From Acidobacteriota bacterium (GTDB lineage Bacteria; Acidobacteriota; Terriglobia; Terriglobales; Acidobacteriaceae): a stretch of DNA of 10,010 bases. A model generated the notes under the pieces. It did not search any database, was not told the DNA's origin, and was given only the letters and a program-made list of their open reading frames with translations. The DNA lies in the NCBI GenBank assembly GCA_021798235.1, contig JAJZMO010000122.1, positions 1 to 10,010 of the forward strand. The letters run 5' to 3'. Shown here one piece after another: positions 1 to 5,667 of the stretch (position 1 is its first letter; every line of letters starts with the position of its first letter). Both the position numbers and the translations under genes were made by a program.

Positions 1-53
1 CGCCCTAGCTCACACGGCAGCCAATCGAATCCACGGAAGGGACGCTTTTTTCA

Positions 54-2897
54 ATGACCACCAGCGGTCTCGCGGTGCAGGGCCAGCCTGCATCGGGCCT
101 CGTCACAAAGGGAAAGCACATCGTCAACGACTTTTCCATTCAAATTGCCACCGTCAACGGTTCCGGGTCGCAATCCGCCAACAGCGTATTGCTGCGCAGC
201 ATCTTCCGCATGGGCGTGCCCGTTTCCGGCAAAAATCTTTTTCCGTCCAACATCGCCGGACTGCCCACCTGGTACACCATCCGCGTCAGCAAGCATGGCT
301 GGATCGCCCGCAAGGCCTCCAACGACATTCTGATCGCCATGAATACGGAGACGGCCCAGCAGGATGTGCTCGCGCTCGAAGCCGGAGCTGTCGTCATCTA
401 CGACGAATCGCAAAAGCTCAACGAGCTGCGCAGCGACCTCACCTTTTACCCCGTGCCCTTTGACCAGATCACCGCCGCCACCGGCGCAGAGGCCAAGGTG
501 CGCAAGCTGGTCAAGAACATGGTCTACGTCGGCATCGCCGCGCAACTGTTCTCGATCGACATGGAAAAGATTGAGCAGTCCGTGCGCAAGCAGTTCTCCA
601 AAAAAGTGAAGGCCGCCGAGCTGAATCTGAGCGCCGTCCGCGCCGGATTTGACTTCGCCGCCAGCACCCTCACCAAACAGGACCCCTACGTCGTCGAGCC
701 AATGCACGCGACGGAAGGCAAGATCATCATCGACGGCAACGCCGCCACGGCCATTGGAGCCATGTTTGCCGGCGTCAGCGTCGTCACCTGGTATCCGATC
801 ACGCCGTCGTCCTCTGTGGTGGAGCAACTCATCGACTACATGAAGCGCCATCGCATCGAGGCAGACGGCAAGGCCAGCTTCGCCATTGTTCAGGCGGAAG
901 ATGAGCTGGCGGCCATCGGCATGGTACTCGGCGCAGGCTGGGCTGGCGCTCGCTCCATGACGGCCACCTCCGGCCCCGGCATCTCGCTGATGGCGGAGTT
1001 TGCCGGCCTTGCTTACTTCACAGAAATCCCCGGCGTCATCGTCGATGTGCAGCGCACCGGCCCCTCCACGGGCATGCCCACGCGCACCTCACAAGGCGAT
1101 CTCACCTTCATCGCTGGCCTCTCGCACGGCGACACCAAACACGTCCTGCTGCTGCCCGCCTCGGTGAAAGAATGCTATGAGTTCGCCATCGAAGCCTTCG
1201 ATCTGGCCGAGCAGTTGCAGACGCTGATCTTTGTGCTTTCCGATCTCGACCTCGGCATGAACAACTGGATGTCCGAGCCGTTTGCTTATCCGGAAAAGCC
1301 GATCAACCGCGGCAAGGTGCTCAACGCACAGCAACTGGAAGAGCGCGGCGGCTTTGCCCGCTATAAGGATGTGGACGGCGACGGCATCCCCTACCGCACG
1401 CTGCCCGGCACCGACCATCCCGCTGCCGCTTACTTCACGCGCGGCTCCGGCCACAATGAAAAGGCTCTGTACTCCGAGCGTCCCGACGAATACGAAAACA
1501 ACATGCTGCGCCTGGCGCGGAAGTTTGAAACCGCACGCACGCTGGTTCCCAAACCAGTGCTCGAAGCCAGCAGCAACAGTAAGGTCGGCATCCTCGCCTT
1601 CGGCACCAGCCACTGGGCCGTGCTGGAGAGCCGCGACCAACTGGACCGCGAATCGCACATCGCAACCGACTACATGCGTCTGCGCGCCTATCCCTTCTCG
1701 CGCGAGGTGCATGAATTTGTCGCCAGCCATGAGCGCGTCTACGTCGTCGAGCAGAACCGCGACGCGCAGATGCTGCAATTGCTCAAGCTCGATCTGCCCA
1801 CGGAGCAAACCAGCAAGCTGCGCCGCCCAGGAAGGAGCAGGCAAATAACCATGGCTACCCCTGCAACCGCACCCAAGCCCGTCAAGACCAACCGCATTGG
1901 ACTCCAGATTCTGGACTACCGCGGCGGTAAAACCACGCTCTGCGCCGGATGCGGCCACAACGCCATCTCCGAGCGCATCACGGAAGCCTTTTATGAAATG
2001 GGTATCGCACCCGAACGTGTGATGAAGCTCAGCGGCATCGGATGTTCATCCAAGTCGCCAGCCTATTTCATGTCGCGCTCCTTCAGCTTCAACTCCGTGC
2101 ATGGACGTATGCCGTCCGTGGCCACCGGCGCGCTGCTGGCCAACAAGACCATGCAGGCTATCGGCGTCAGCGGTGACGGCGACACGGCCTCCATCGGCAT
2201 GGGCCAGTTTGTGCACCTGCTGCGCCGCAACGTGCCGATGATCTACATCATCGAAGACAACGGCGTCTACGGCCTCACCAAAGGCCAGTTCTCGGCCACC
2301 GCCGACATCGGCTCCAAGTTGAAGACCGGCGTCATCAACGATCTGCCAGCCATCGACACCTGCGCGCTGGCCATTCAACTGGGCGCAACCTTCGTAGGCC
2401 GCTCCTTCTCTGGCGATAAAAAGCAGCTCTCCGCCATGTTGAAGGCCGCCGTCGCGCATCGCGGCACCGTGATGCTGGACGTCATCTCGCCCTGCGTCAC
2501 CTTCAATGACCATGAAGGCTCCACGAAAAGCTACAAATACATGCAGGAGCACGAAGAGGCCATCAGCGAAGTCGGCTTCGTCCCCCACTTTGAGGACATC
2601 GCCGTCGACTACGACGCCAACACCACCATCGACGTGCGTATGCACGATGGCAGCCACCTGCGCCTGCGCAAACTCCACGAAAACTACAACCCCACCGACA
2701 GAGCCGGGGCCGTCAAAATGCTCATGGAGTCGCACGCCAAGGGTGAAGTGCTTACCGGCGTCTTTTACGTGGACACGGAGAAGCCCGACTTTGCCACGCT
2801 GCTGAATATGGTGGATGAGCCGCTGGCCACGCTGCCGGAGTCGCGCACCCGCCCCAGCCGCGACGTGCTCACCTCCATCATGGACGCGCACAGCTAA
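54..2897 (+). CDS. korAB: 2-oxoacid:ferredoxin oxidoreductase, gamma/alpha and beta subunits read as one fused ORF
   Basis: Oxidative decarboxylation of a 2-oxoacid (probably 2-oxoglutarate or pyruvate) to acyl-CoA, with reduction of ferredoxin. The 947-residue frame holds a POR gamma-type domain (about 25-195), the alpha pyrimidine-binding domain (about 225-400, YPITPSS at 247-253, RTGPSTGMPTR at 334-344), the alpha C-terminal domain (about 500-590), and a complete beta subunit from Met600. Beta carries C630, C633, C664 and C814; their spacing matches the four [4Fe-4S] ligands of archaeal two-subunit enzymes. It also has the TPP/Mg motif GDGD (707-710) with EDNGVYGLTKGQ (734-745). ATG 54 is preceded by GGAAGGGA at 35-42. 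Alpha and beta are normally separate genes. Here the alpha frame runs through a preserved beta SD and start without the usual alpha C-terminus, so the fusion is probably a small out-of-frame deletion or a sequence error. The family is certain; the substrate cannot be fixed from sequence. Confidence 0.93.
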   Translation: MTTSGLAVQGQPASGLVTKGKHIVNDFSIQIATVNGSGSQSANSVLLRSIFRMGVPVSGKNLFPSNIAGLPTWYTIRVSKHGWIARKASNDILIAMNTETAQQDVLALEAGAVVIYDESQKLNELRSDLTFYPVPFDQITAATGAEAKVRKLVKNMVYVGIAAQLFSIDMEKIEQSVRKQFSKKVKAAELNLSAVRAGFDFAASTLTKQDPYVVEPMHATEGKIIIDGNAATAIGAMFAGVSVVTWYPITPSSSVVEQLIDYMKRHRIEADGKASFAIVQAEDELAAIGMVLGAGWAGARSMTATSGPGISLMAEFAGLAYFTEIPGVIVDVQRTGPSTGMPTRTSQGDLTFIAGLSHGDTKHVLLLPASVKECYEFAIEAFDLAEQLQTLIFVLSDLDLGMNNWMSEPFAYPEKPINRGKVLNAQQLEERGGFARYKDVDGDGIPYRTLPGTDHPAAAYFTRGSGHNEKALYSERPDEYENNMLRLARKFETARTLVPKPVLEASSNSKVGILAFGTSHWAVLESRDQLDRESHIATDYMRLRAYPFSREVHEFVASHERVYVVEQNRDAQMLQLLKLDLPTEQTSKLRRPGRSRQITMATPATAPKPVKTNRIGLQILDYRGGKTTLCAGCGHNAISERITEAFYEMGIAPERVMKLSGIGCSSKSPAYFMSRSFSFNSVHGRMPSVATGALLANKTMQAIGVSGDGDTASIGMGQFVHLLRRNVPMIYIIEDNGVYGLTKGQFSATADIGSKLKTGVINDLPAIDTCALAIQLGATFVGRSFSGDKKQLSAMLKAAVAHRGTVMLDVISPCVTFNDHEGSTKSYKYMQEHEEAISEVGFVPHFEDIAVDYDANTTIDVRMHDGSHLRLRKLHENYNPTDRAGAVKMLMESHAKGEVLTGVFYVDTEKPDFATLLNMVDEPLATLPESRTRPSRDVLTSIMDAHS
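1829..1853 (+). promoter_or_regulatory. Internal Shine-Dalgarno and start of the beta subunit
   Basis: AGGAAGGAG at 1829-1837 lies 13 bases before ATG 1851, a little long but a strong match. In the frame one base ahead of the fused frame, codons from 1822 read AAQEGAGK and stop at TAA 1846-1848, two bases before the ATG. This is the classic layout of a tightly spaced alpha-stop / SD / beta-start junction, now inside a continuous reading frame. Confidence 0.6.
1851..2897 (+). CDS. korB: 2-oxoacid:ferredoxin oxidoreductase beta subunit (internal start in the fused ORF)
   Basis: The last 348 residues of the fused frame form a full-length beta subunit with its own signals: ATG 1851, AGGAAGGAG at 1829-1837, and an alternative-frame TAA at 1846-1848 just before the start. 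Counting from this Met, the cysteines are at 31, 34, 65 and 215, the GDGD motif at 108-111, and the TPP/Mg segment EDNGVYGLT from 135. These are the normal cofactor sites of the subunit that binds TPP and one [4Fe-4S] cluster. About 20 residues of flexible Ala/Pro/Lys-rich sequence precede the first conserved block (near DYRGGKTTLCAGCGHN), typical of a free N-terminus rather than a domain linker. Separate beta is therefore probably still made even if the fused protein is also made. Whether the cell makes the fusion, the free subunit or both cannot be told from sequence. Confidence 0.55.
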   Translation: MATPATAPKPVKTNRIGLQILDYRGGKTTLCAGCGHNAISERITEAFYEMGIAPERVMKLSGIGCSSKSPAYFMSRSFSFNSVHGRMPSVATGALLANKTMQAIGVSGDGDTASIGMGQFVHLLRRNVPMIYIIEDNGVYGLTKGQFSATADIGSKLKTGVINDLPAIDTCALAIQLGATFVGRSFSGDKKQLSAMLKAAVAHRGTVMLDVISPCVTFNDHEGSTKSYKYMQEHEEAISEVGFVPHFEDIAVDYDANTTIDVRMHDGSHLRLRKLHENYNPTDRAGAVKMLMESHAKGEVLTGVFYVDTEKPDFATLLNMVDEPLATLPESRTRPSRDVLTSIMDAHS

Positions 2898-2912
2898 ACA
2901 TACTCGCTACGT

Positions 2913-2963
2913 ACAAAAGGCCAACGGCGGCGGAAAAGATTTCCGTCGCCGTTAGCCTTTTGT
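2913..2963 (+). terminator. Long hairpin after the oxidoreductase gene
   Basis: Bases 2913-2936 pair with 2940-2963 as a 24-bp stem with one C/A mismatch, one G-T wobble and a 3-base loop. It starts 16 bases after the stop codon. The T-run of a rho-independent terminator (CCTTTTGT) forms the base of the stem, with the matching A-run on the left arm, so it could act in either direction. No further T-run follows. Confidence 0.7.
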
Positions 2964-3032
2964 GCCCATAAAACACCTTCAACCGGCTCTTCTGCACAAT
3001 CTCAGGGGACGGCTCAGTATCTCTTTTTCCAC

Positions 3033-3052
3033 GTTATAACTTTTGTTATAAT
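3033..3052 (+). promoter_or_regulatory. Promoter/operator of the antitoxin-toxin module
   Basis: A perfect 8-bp palindrome GTTATAAC (3033-3040) is followed after 4 bases by a second GTTATAA (3045-3051). The latter contains a consensus -10 box TATAAT at 3047-3052. No good -35 box is visible (T-rich 3022-3028). Transcription from this -10 would begin at about 3058-3060, on the antitoxin ATG at 3059. AbrB-type antitoxins usually repress their own promoter, so the repeats overlapping the -10 are a plausible operator; that is inference. Confidence 0.5.
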
Positions 3053-3058
3053 CAATGT

Positions 3059-3286
3059 ATGTTGACATTCAAAGTCACCACCATTGGCTCATCCGCAGGC
3101 GTCATCCTTCCGAAAGAGGCCTTGGCTCGCCTCAAAGTGAAGAAGGGCGACACGCTCTATCTCACCGAGTGCCCTGACGGCAGCTACCGGCTCACGCCCT
3201 ACAATCCAGAATTTGAACGGCAGATGCAGTTGGCCGAAGAGATCATGCGTGAAGACCGCGAAGTCCTGCGGGCGCTGTCCCGGTGA
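3059..3286 (+). CDS. AbrB/MazE-type antitoxin, partner of Doc
   Basis: A 75-residue protein with an N-terminal AbrB/MazE/SpoVT swapped-hairpin DNA-binding fold (about 3-43: FKVTTIGSSAGVILPKEAL, then LKVKKGDTLYL). Its charged C-terminal tail (about 48-75, PEFERQMQLAEEIMREDRE) is typical of putative addiction-module antidotes paired with Doc toxins. The tail should wrap and neutralise the toxin while the N-domain binds the operator. Length and domain order are normal for the family. The gene overlaps the toxin start by 4 bases (GTGA), implying translational coupling with antitoxin first. There is no Shine-Dalgarno before ATG 3059, and a perfect -10 ends 6 bases before it, so the message may be leaderless. 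Another ATG at 3055 is out of frame. Autorepression with the toxin as corepressor is expected from related systems but not shown here. Confidence 0.88.
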   Translation: MLTFKVTTIGSSAGVILPKEALARLKVKKGDTLYLTECPDGSYRLTPYNPEFERQMQLAEEIMREDREVLRALSR

Positions 3287-3681
3287 CACCACGCACCGGC
3301 AAGCGTTGGCATTGGCTCTCGCTGGAAGTCCTCTACGCAGTCCATGACCAGCAACTGGCCGAGCATGGCGGACTGCAAGGCATCCGCGACGCCAGTGCGC
3401 TAGAGCCAGCCATGGCGCGGCCTCGCAACCTGGAGCTCTATGGCGCACCCGATGCGGCTGCCTTGGCCGCAGCCTACGCTTATGGACTGCTGCGGAACCA
3501 CGCATTCTCCGACGGCAACAAGCGTACGGCCTGGGTCATGGCGCGCTTATTTTTGGCCAGAAATGGCCACAGGCTGCACTTCCATCCATTGGAGGCAATC
3601 TTTGCAATGGAAACCGCAGCCGCCGGTGAGATGCCAGAAGAAACCTTGGCGGCATGGTTCCGCGCCCGCTTGCAAGCCTAG
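3283..3681 (+). CDS. doc: Doc-family (Fic-fold) toxin
   Basis: A 132-residue Fic/Doc protein with the active-site motif HAFSDGNKRTA at 73-83 (catalytic His73, Asp77, Asn79, Lys80, Arg81). It has the shortened motif of Doc rather than the full Fic AMP-transferase motif. Phage P1 Doc is a kinase that phosphorylates EF-Tu and stops translation; this protein probably acts the same way. All motif residues are intact, so the toxin looks functional. The GTG start at 3283 overlaps the antitoxin stop, which fixes the start and explains the lack of an own SD. The N-terminal segment with LYAVHDQQLAEHGG and RDASALEPAMARP matches the usual Doc helices. The cytoplasmic two-gene module sits between unrelated housekeeping genes, as expected for a mobile or inherited addiction module. 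No transposase or att site is visible next to it. Confidence 0.92.
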   Translation: MTPRTGKRWHWLSLEVLYAVHDQQLAEHGGLQGIRDASALEPAMARPRNLELYGAPDAAALAAAYAYGLLRNHAFSDGNKRTAWVMARLFLARNGHRLHFHPLEAIFAMETAAAGEMPEETLAAWFRARLQA

Positions 3682-3723
3682 TTCAATCGCACAGTACAAC
3701 CAAAACTCAACACAAAAACGAAC

Positions 3724-3771
3724 CGGGCCGGGACGCACATGGCAGGAGCTTCCATGTCGTATCCCAGCCCG
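3724..3771 (+). terminator. Imperfect long hairpin after the toxin gene
   Basis: CGGGC (3724-3728) pairs with GCCCG (3767-3771), GGGA (3730-3733) with TCCC (3762-3765), CG (3734-3735) with CG (3758-3759), and ACATGG (3737-3742) with CCATGT (3752-3757), closing on a 9-base loop that contains AGGAG. About 17 pairs in total, followed by a pyrimidine-rich CTTTGCTTC. It starts 42 bases after the toxin stop and most simply ends the toxin-antitoxin transcript. A structured small RNA is an alternative. Confidence 0.5.
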
Positions 3772-3781
3772 CTTTGCTTCA

Positions 3782-3801
3782 GAGCGCGCCCGCGCGCGCT
3801 C
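3782..3801 (-). terminator. GC-rich hairpin downstream of the candidate small ORF
   Basis: GAGCGCG (3782-3788) pairs with CGCGCTC (3795-3801) around a 6-base loop. It lies 32 bases past the stop of the minus-strand small ORF. No T-run follows on either strand, so a terminator role is only possible. Confidence 0.25.
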
Positions 3802-3833
3802 CAAGACAAACCCATCCGCTGTGGCCGCAATGT

Positions 3834-3944
3834 CTACTTGGCGCGATCCACGGTGTCGAGCGCGCGCGTCGCCACAAATGCCGGCAACAGCACCATGCTC
3901 AAAAATGCCAGCCCTTGCAAAATCCCTACGACGATTGCCATCAT
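3834..3944 (-). CDS. Candidate small single-pass membrane protein (36 aa)
   Basis: A minus-strand frame starts with tandem ATG codons (3942-3944 and 3939-3941) directly after a strong Shine-Dalgarno (GGGGAGG, 3948-3954 complement), 3 and 6 bases from the two ATGs. It stops at TAG (3834-3836). The 36 residues start MMAIVVGILQG, continue with a hydrophobic stretch to about residue 25 (FLSMVLLPAFVA), and end in a short charged tail TRALDTVDRAK. That is the profile of a small inner-membrane protein with one helix and a polar C-terminal tail. No family is recognised. The in-frame upstream ATG at 4019 would add 25 polar residues but has a poorer ribosome site. There is no clear promoter on that strand. 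It could be a chance frame; the SD plus coherent hydrophobic profile is the only support. Confidence 0.35.
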   Translation of the reverse strand: MMAIVVGILQGLAFLSMVLLPAFVATRALDTVDRAK

Positions 3945-4142
3945 TCGCCTCCCCGCGTGCTCGTTTGCGTGCGCCCTGTCCTGACCGTCCAGAGACGCAG
4001 CCTGCTTCTCCCTACCCATTCATCCTGCACCCAATCTGGGAATTTGAAAACCGTACTTTAGTCACTTTTCATTACCTTTTCCGCCTAAAGTCCGCAGCAG
4101 CAAGGCCGATGCCGCAGCCAAAGCGATACTCCACAGCTCCAC

Positions 4143-4204
4143 GCATCCGGTCGGCGCATCCAGTCGGTGCTTTCAGTCGGTGCTTCCAGTCGGTGCTTCC
4201 AGTC
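4143..4204 (+). repeat. 13-bp tandem repeat, 4.8 copies
   Basis: Head-to-tail units at 4143-4155, 4156-4168, 4169-4181, 4182-4194 and a partial copy 4195-4204, consensus GCTTCCAGTCGGT. Copies 2 to 4 differ at one or two bases; copy 1 is more diverged. The array ends 77 bases before the -35 box of the yceI promoter. The period is not a helical turn multiple (10.5), and the array lies outside any gene. Confidence 0.9.
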
Positions 4205-4280
4205 TCCCTGCGCCCAAACTTGGACTGCCTTCCATAACATTCCCGCAACCACGCCTCCCAAGCTGCGAAAAAAATTCTTC

Positions 4281-4309
4281 TTGCCAATCGGAATTTTATC
4301 TGTTATAAC
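4281..4309 (+). promoter_or_regulatory. Sigma70-type promoter of yceI
   Basis: TTGCCA (4281-4286) and TATAAC (4304-4309) are separated by exactly 17 bases, each one mismatch from consensus. Transcription would start near 4316, giving a leader of about 60 bases before ATG 4375. The -10 box is embedded in a perfect 10-bp palindrome TGTTATAACA (4301-4310), so a repressor site overlapping the -10 is possible. Confidence 0.7.
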
Positions 4310-4374
4310 AAATATCGTTTGAACGTTTACATGTAAGACCGCCCACGGGCGTACATTACTTGATCGAGGAACCC

Positions 4375-4971
4375 ATGCAAGCATCTTTTTGGAAACGCAC
4401 CCTCTGCGGCCTCACGATTCTCGTTGGCCTGCAAGCAACCGCACAAACCACCCACTGGCAGATTGACCCGGCCCACTCCGATGCACTGTTCTCTGTCCGG
4501 CACATGGGCATCGCCAACGTGCATGGCAGCTTCTCTGGCGTCACCGGCACGGTTACGTTGGATGACAAGAACATGGCGCAATCCAGCGTAGACGCTACCA
4601 TCGACACCACCACAGTGGACACGGCCAACGCCATGCGCGACAAAGACCTGAAAGGCCCCAACTTTCTGGATGTGGCCAAGTTTCCCACCATGCACTTTGT
4701 CAGCACCAAACTAGTTCAAACGAATGGGCAGTGGCAGCTTCTTGGCACTCTGACCCTGCACGGGGTCACCAAGCCGGTCACACTGGCCTTGGATACGACA
4801 GGGAAAGAACAGCTCGACCCCTGGGGCAAGACGCGCCGCGGCTTTACGGCCACCACCACCATCAACCGGCGGGATTTTGGCGTGGTTTGGAGCGGCACAC
4901 TCAAGTCTGGCGACGCCGTCGTTGCGGATGCAGTCCAGATCACCTTGGAAGTTGAGCTGATTCGCCAATAG
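4375..4971 (+). CDS. yceI: YceI family exported lipocalin-like protein
   Basis: A 198-residue protein with a Sec signal peptide (basic MQASFWKR, hydrophobic TLCGLTILVGL, likely cleavage after Ala-Thr-Ala at 21-23). It is followed by one complete YceI beta-barrel domain: WQIDPAHSDALFSVRHMGI near the mature N-terminus, VHGSFSGVTGTV, FLDVAKFPTMHF, LTLHGVTKPVTL, and INRRDFGVVW near the end. YceI proteins are periplasmic and bind polyisoprenoid lipids or quinone-like amphiphiles in the barrel; the ligand here is unknown. ATG 4375 is chosen over the upstream in-frame TTG 4360 because GAGGA (4366-4370) is correctly spaced from it and the signal peptide then starts normally. It is transcribed from the promoter at 4281-4309, and a MarR-type regulator follows 62 bases downstream. 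Confidence 0.93.
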   Translation: MQASFWKRTLCGLTILVGLQATAQTTHWQIDPAHSDALFSVRHMGIANVHGSFSGVTGTVTLDDKNMAQSSVDATIDTTTVDTANAMRDKDLKGPNFLDVAKFPTMHFVSTKLVQTNGQWQLLGTLTLHGVTKPVTLALDTTGKEQLDPWGKTRRGFTATTTINRRDFGVVWSGTLKSGDAVVADAVQITLEVELIRQ

Positions 4972-4997
4972 CCGGGTAGAATGCAACCAGTGCCCAG

Positions 4998-5021
4998 GGT
5001 CGGGTTGCAACACACCCGACC
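4998..5021 (+). promoter_or_regulatory. Inverted repeat between yceI and the MarR gene
   Basis: GGTCGGGT (4998-5005) and ACCCGACC (5014-5021) are perfect 8-bp arms around 8 bases. The loop side includes the palindrome GTTGCAAC (5004-5011). An A-run, not a T-run, follows, so a classical terminator is unlikely. A MarR operator or an RNA hairpin that tunes MarR expression is more plausible. A competing pairing, TGCAACC (4982-4988) with GGTTGCA (5003-5009), uses part of the same bases. Confidence 0.45.
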
Positions 5022-5033
5022 TCAAAAAATACT

Positions 5034-5615
5034 ATGCAAGCATCCAAAACGAGTACTGCCACCCGCGCCCCCAAAAGCAACACAGCCACACGACCCTCCA
5101 CCCGCCACGTCGGCGGACTGCTGCAACACGATTTGAAGCAGAGCGTCCCCTTTGCCAGCCTCCATGCGGAGGCCTTTCTGAACCTGTTGCGCACCGCAGA
5201 TCATCTCCAGCGCAAGCTCCGCCTCACGCTCAAGCCGCATGGCATCACCGACACGCAGTACAACGTGCTGCGCATTTTGCGGGGAGCTGGACCCCATCCA
5301 CTTCCCTGTTCGGAGATAGGCGAGCGCCTCATCAGCCAAGTACCCGACATCACGCGACTGCTCGACCGAATGGAGCGCAACGGATTGATCCGGCGCGATC
5401 GGGATCACAAAGATCGCCGCATGGTTCTTTCGCGCATCACGCCGGAGGGCCTGGCAAAATTAAAAGATTTGACTGGAGTCTTGGACCGCTGCGTTGCCAC
5501 CATGCTGGAACACCTGACCAAGCAAGAACTGATTCAGATGATCTCGCTACTGGAAGATGCGCGCCACCCCGAACTGCGCAAGGGCAAGCGCGCAGCACTG
5601 CCTGCATCCAAATAA
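5034..5615 (+). CDS. MarR family transcriptional regulator
   Basis: A 193-residue winged-helix regulator. It has a basic, Thr/Ser-rich N-terminal arm (1-28), a dimerisation helix (about 40-66, FLNLLRTADHLQRKLRLTL), and the MarR DNA-binding domain (about 70-140). The latter includes ITDTQYNVLRILR, the recognition helix region SQVPDITRLLDRMERNGLI, and the wing RDHKDRRMVLSRITPEG. A C-terminal helix follows and the chain ends in a basic tail (KGKRAALPASK). MarR dimers usually bind palindromes near their own operon and are released by small phenolic or oxidant ligands. The location 62 bases after yceI on the same strand suggests cotranscription and control of yceI. ATG 5034 has no Shine-Dalgarno, and no better start exists downstream before the conserved helix. 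The intergenic inverted repeat at 4998-5021 is a candidate operator. Confidence 0.9.
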   Translation: MQASKTSTATRAPKSNTATRPSTRHVGGLLQHDLKQSVPFASLHAEAFLNLLRTADHLQRKLRLTLKPHGITDTQYNVLRILRGAGPHPLPCSEIGERLISQVPDITRLLDRMERNGLIRRDRDHKDRRMVLSRITPEGLAKLKDLTGVLDRCVATMLEHLTKQELIQMISLLEDARHPELRKGKRAALPASK

Positions 5616-5642
5616 AACGCATCCACACTGCAAAAGAGAAAT

Positions 5643-5657
5643 TTTCCTGGAAGGAAA
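5643..5657 (-). terminator. Short hairpin between convergent genes
   Basis: TTTCCT (5643-5648) pairs with AGGAAA (5652-5657) around a 3-base loop, in the 52-bp gap between the convergent MarR and LuxR-type genes. Read on the minus strand it is followed by a U-rich run (ATTTCTCTTTT), so it may end the PilZ-regulator transcript. The stem is short and weak. Confidence 0.3.
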
Positions 5658-5667
5658 CTAGAGCGGC

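Larger units (their letters stand above)
3682..4374. other. 693-bp region without a recognised gene
   Basis: Between doc and yceI no protein family is recognisable on either strand. Longer open frames here run through the GC-rich hairpins and have random-looking composition. What can be seen is the toxin-side hairpin (3724-3771), a GC-rich hairpin (3782-3801), one candidate minus-strand small membrane peptide (3834-3944), a 13-bp tandem repeat (4143-4204) and the yceI promoter (4281-4309). Bases 4205-4280 show nothing notable. Confidence 0.6.

Noticed and set aside
51..2891. Long minus-strand open frames (266, 289 and 281 codons) opposite the oxidoreductase gene
   Set aside because: They mirror the codon bias of the real gene, have repetitive Gly/Val/His/Asp composition and no recognisable domain; antisense shadows.
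3754..3984. Plus-strand frame with a CAGGAG five bases before its ATG
   Set aside because: The apparent SD and ATG lie in the loop and arm of a long hairpin, the composition looks random, and it is antisense to the better small membrane ORF.
4143..4204. Possible CRISPR array or origin iterons
   Set aside because: Units are 13 bp with no spacers, no cas genes, and no replication gene nearby; a simple tandem repeat.
3440..4237. 265-codon plus-strand frame overlapping the toxin gene and the intergenic region
   Set aside because: Out of frame inside doc, low-complexity Pro/Ser/Arg composition, crosses hairpins and the tandem repeat.
4360..4374. TTG start for yceI at 4360
   Set aside because: ATG 4375 has a properly spaced GAGGA and gives a normal signal peptide; the TTG form adds acidic residues before it.
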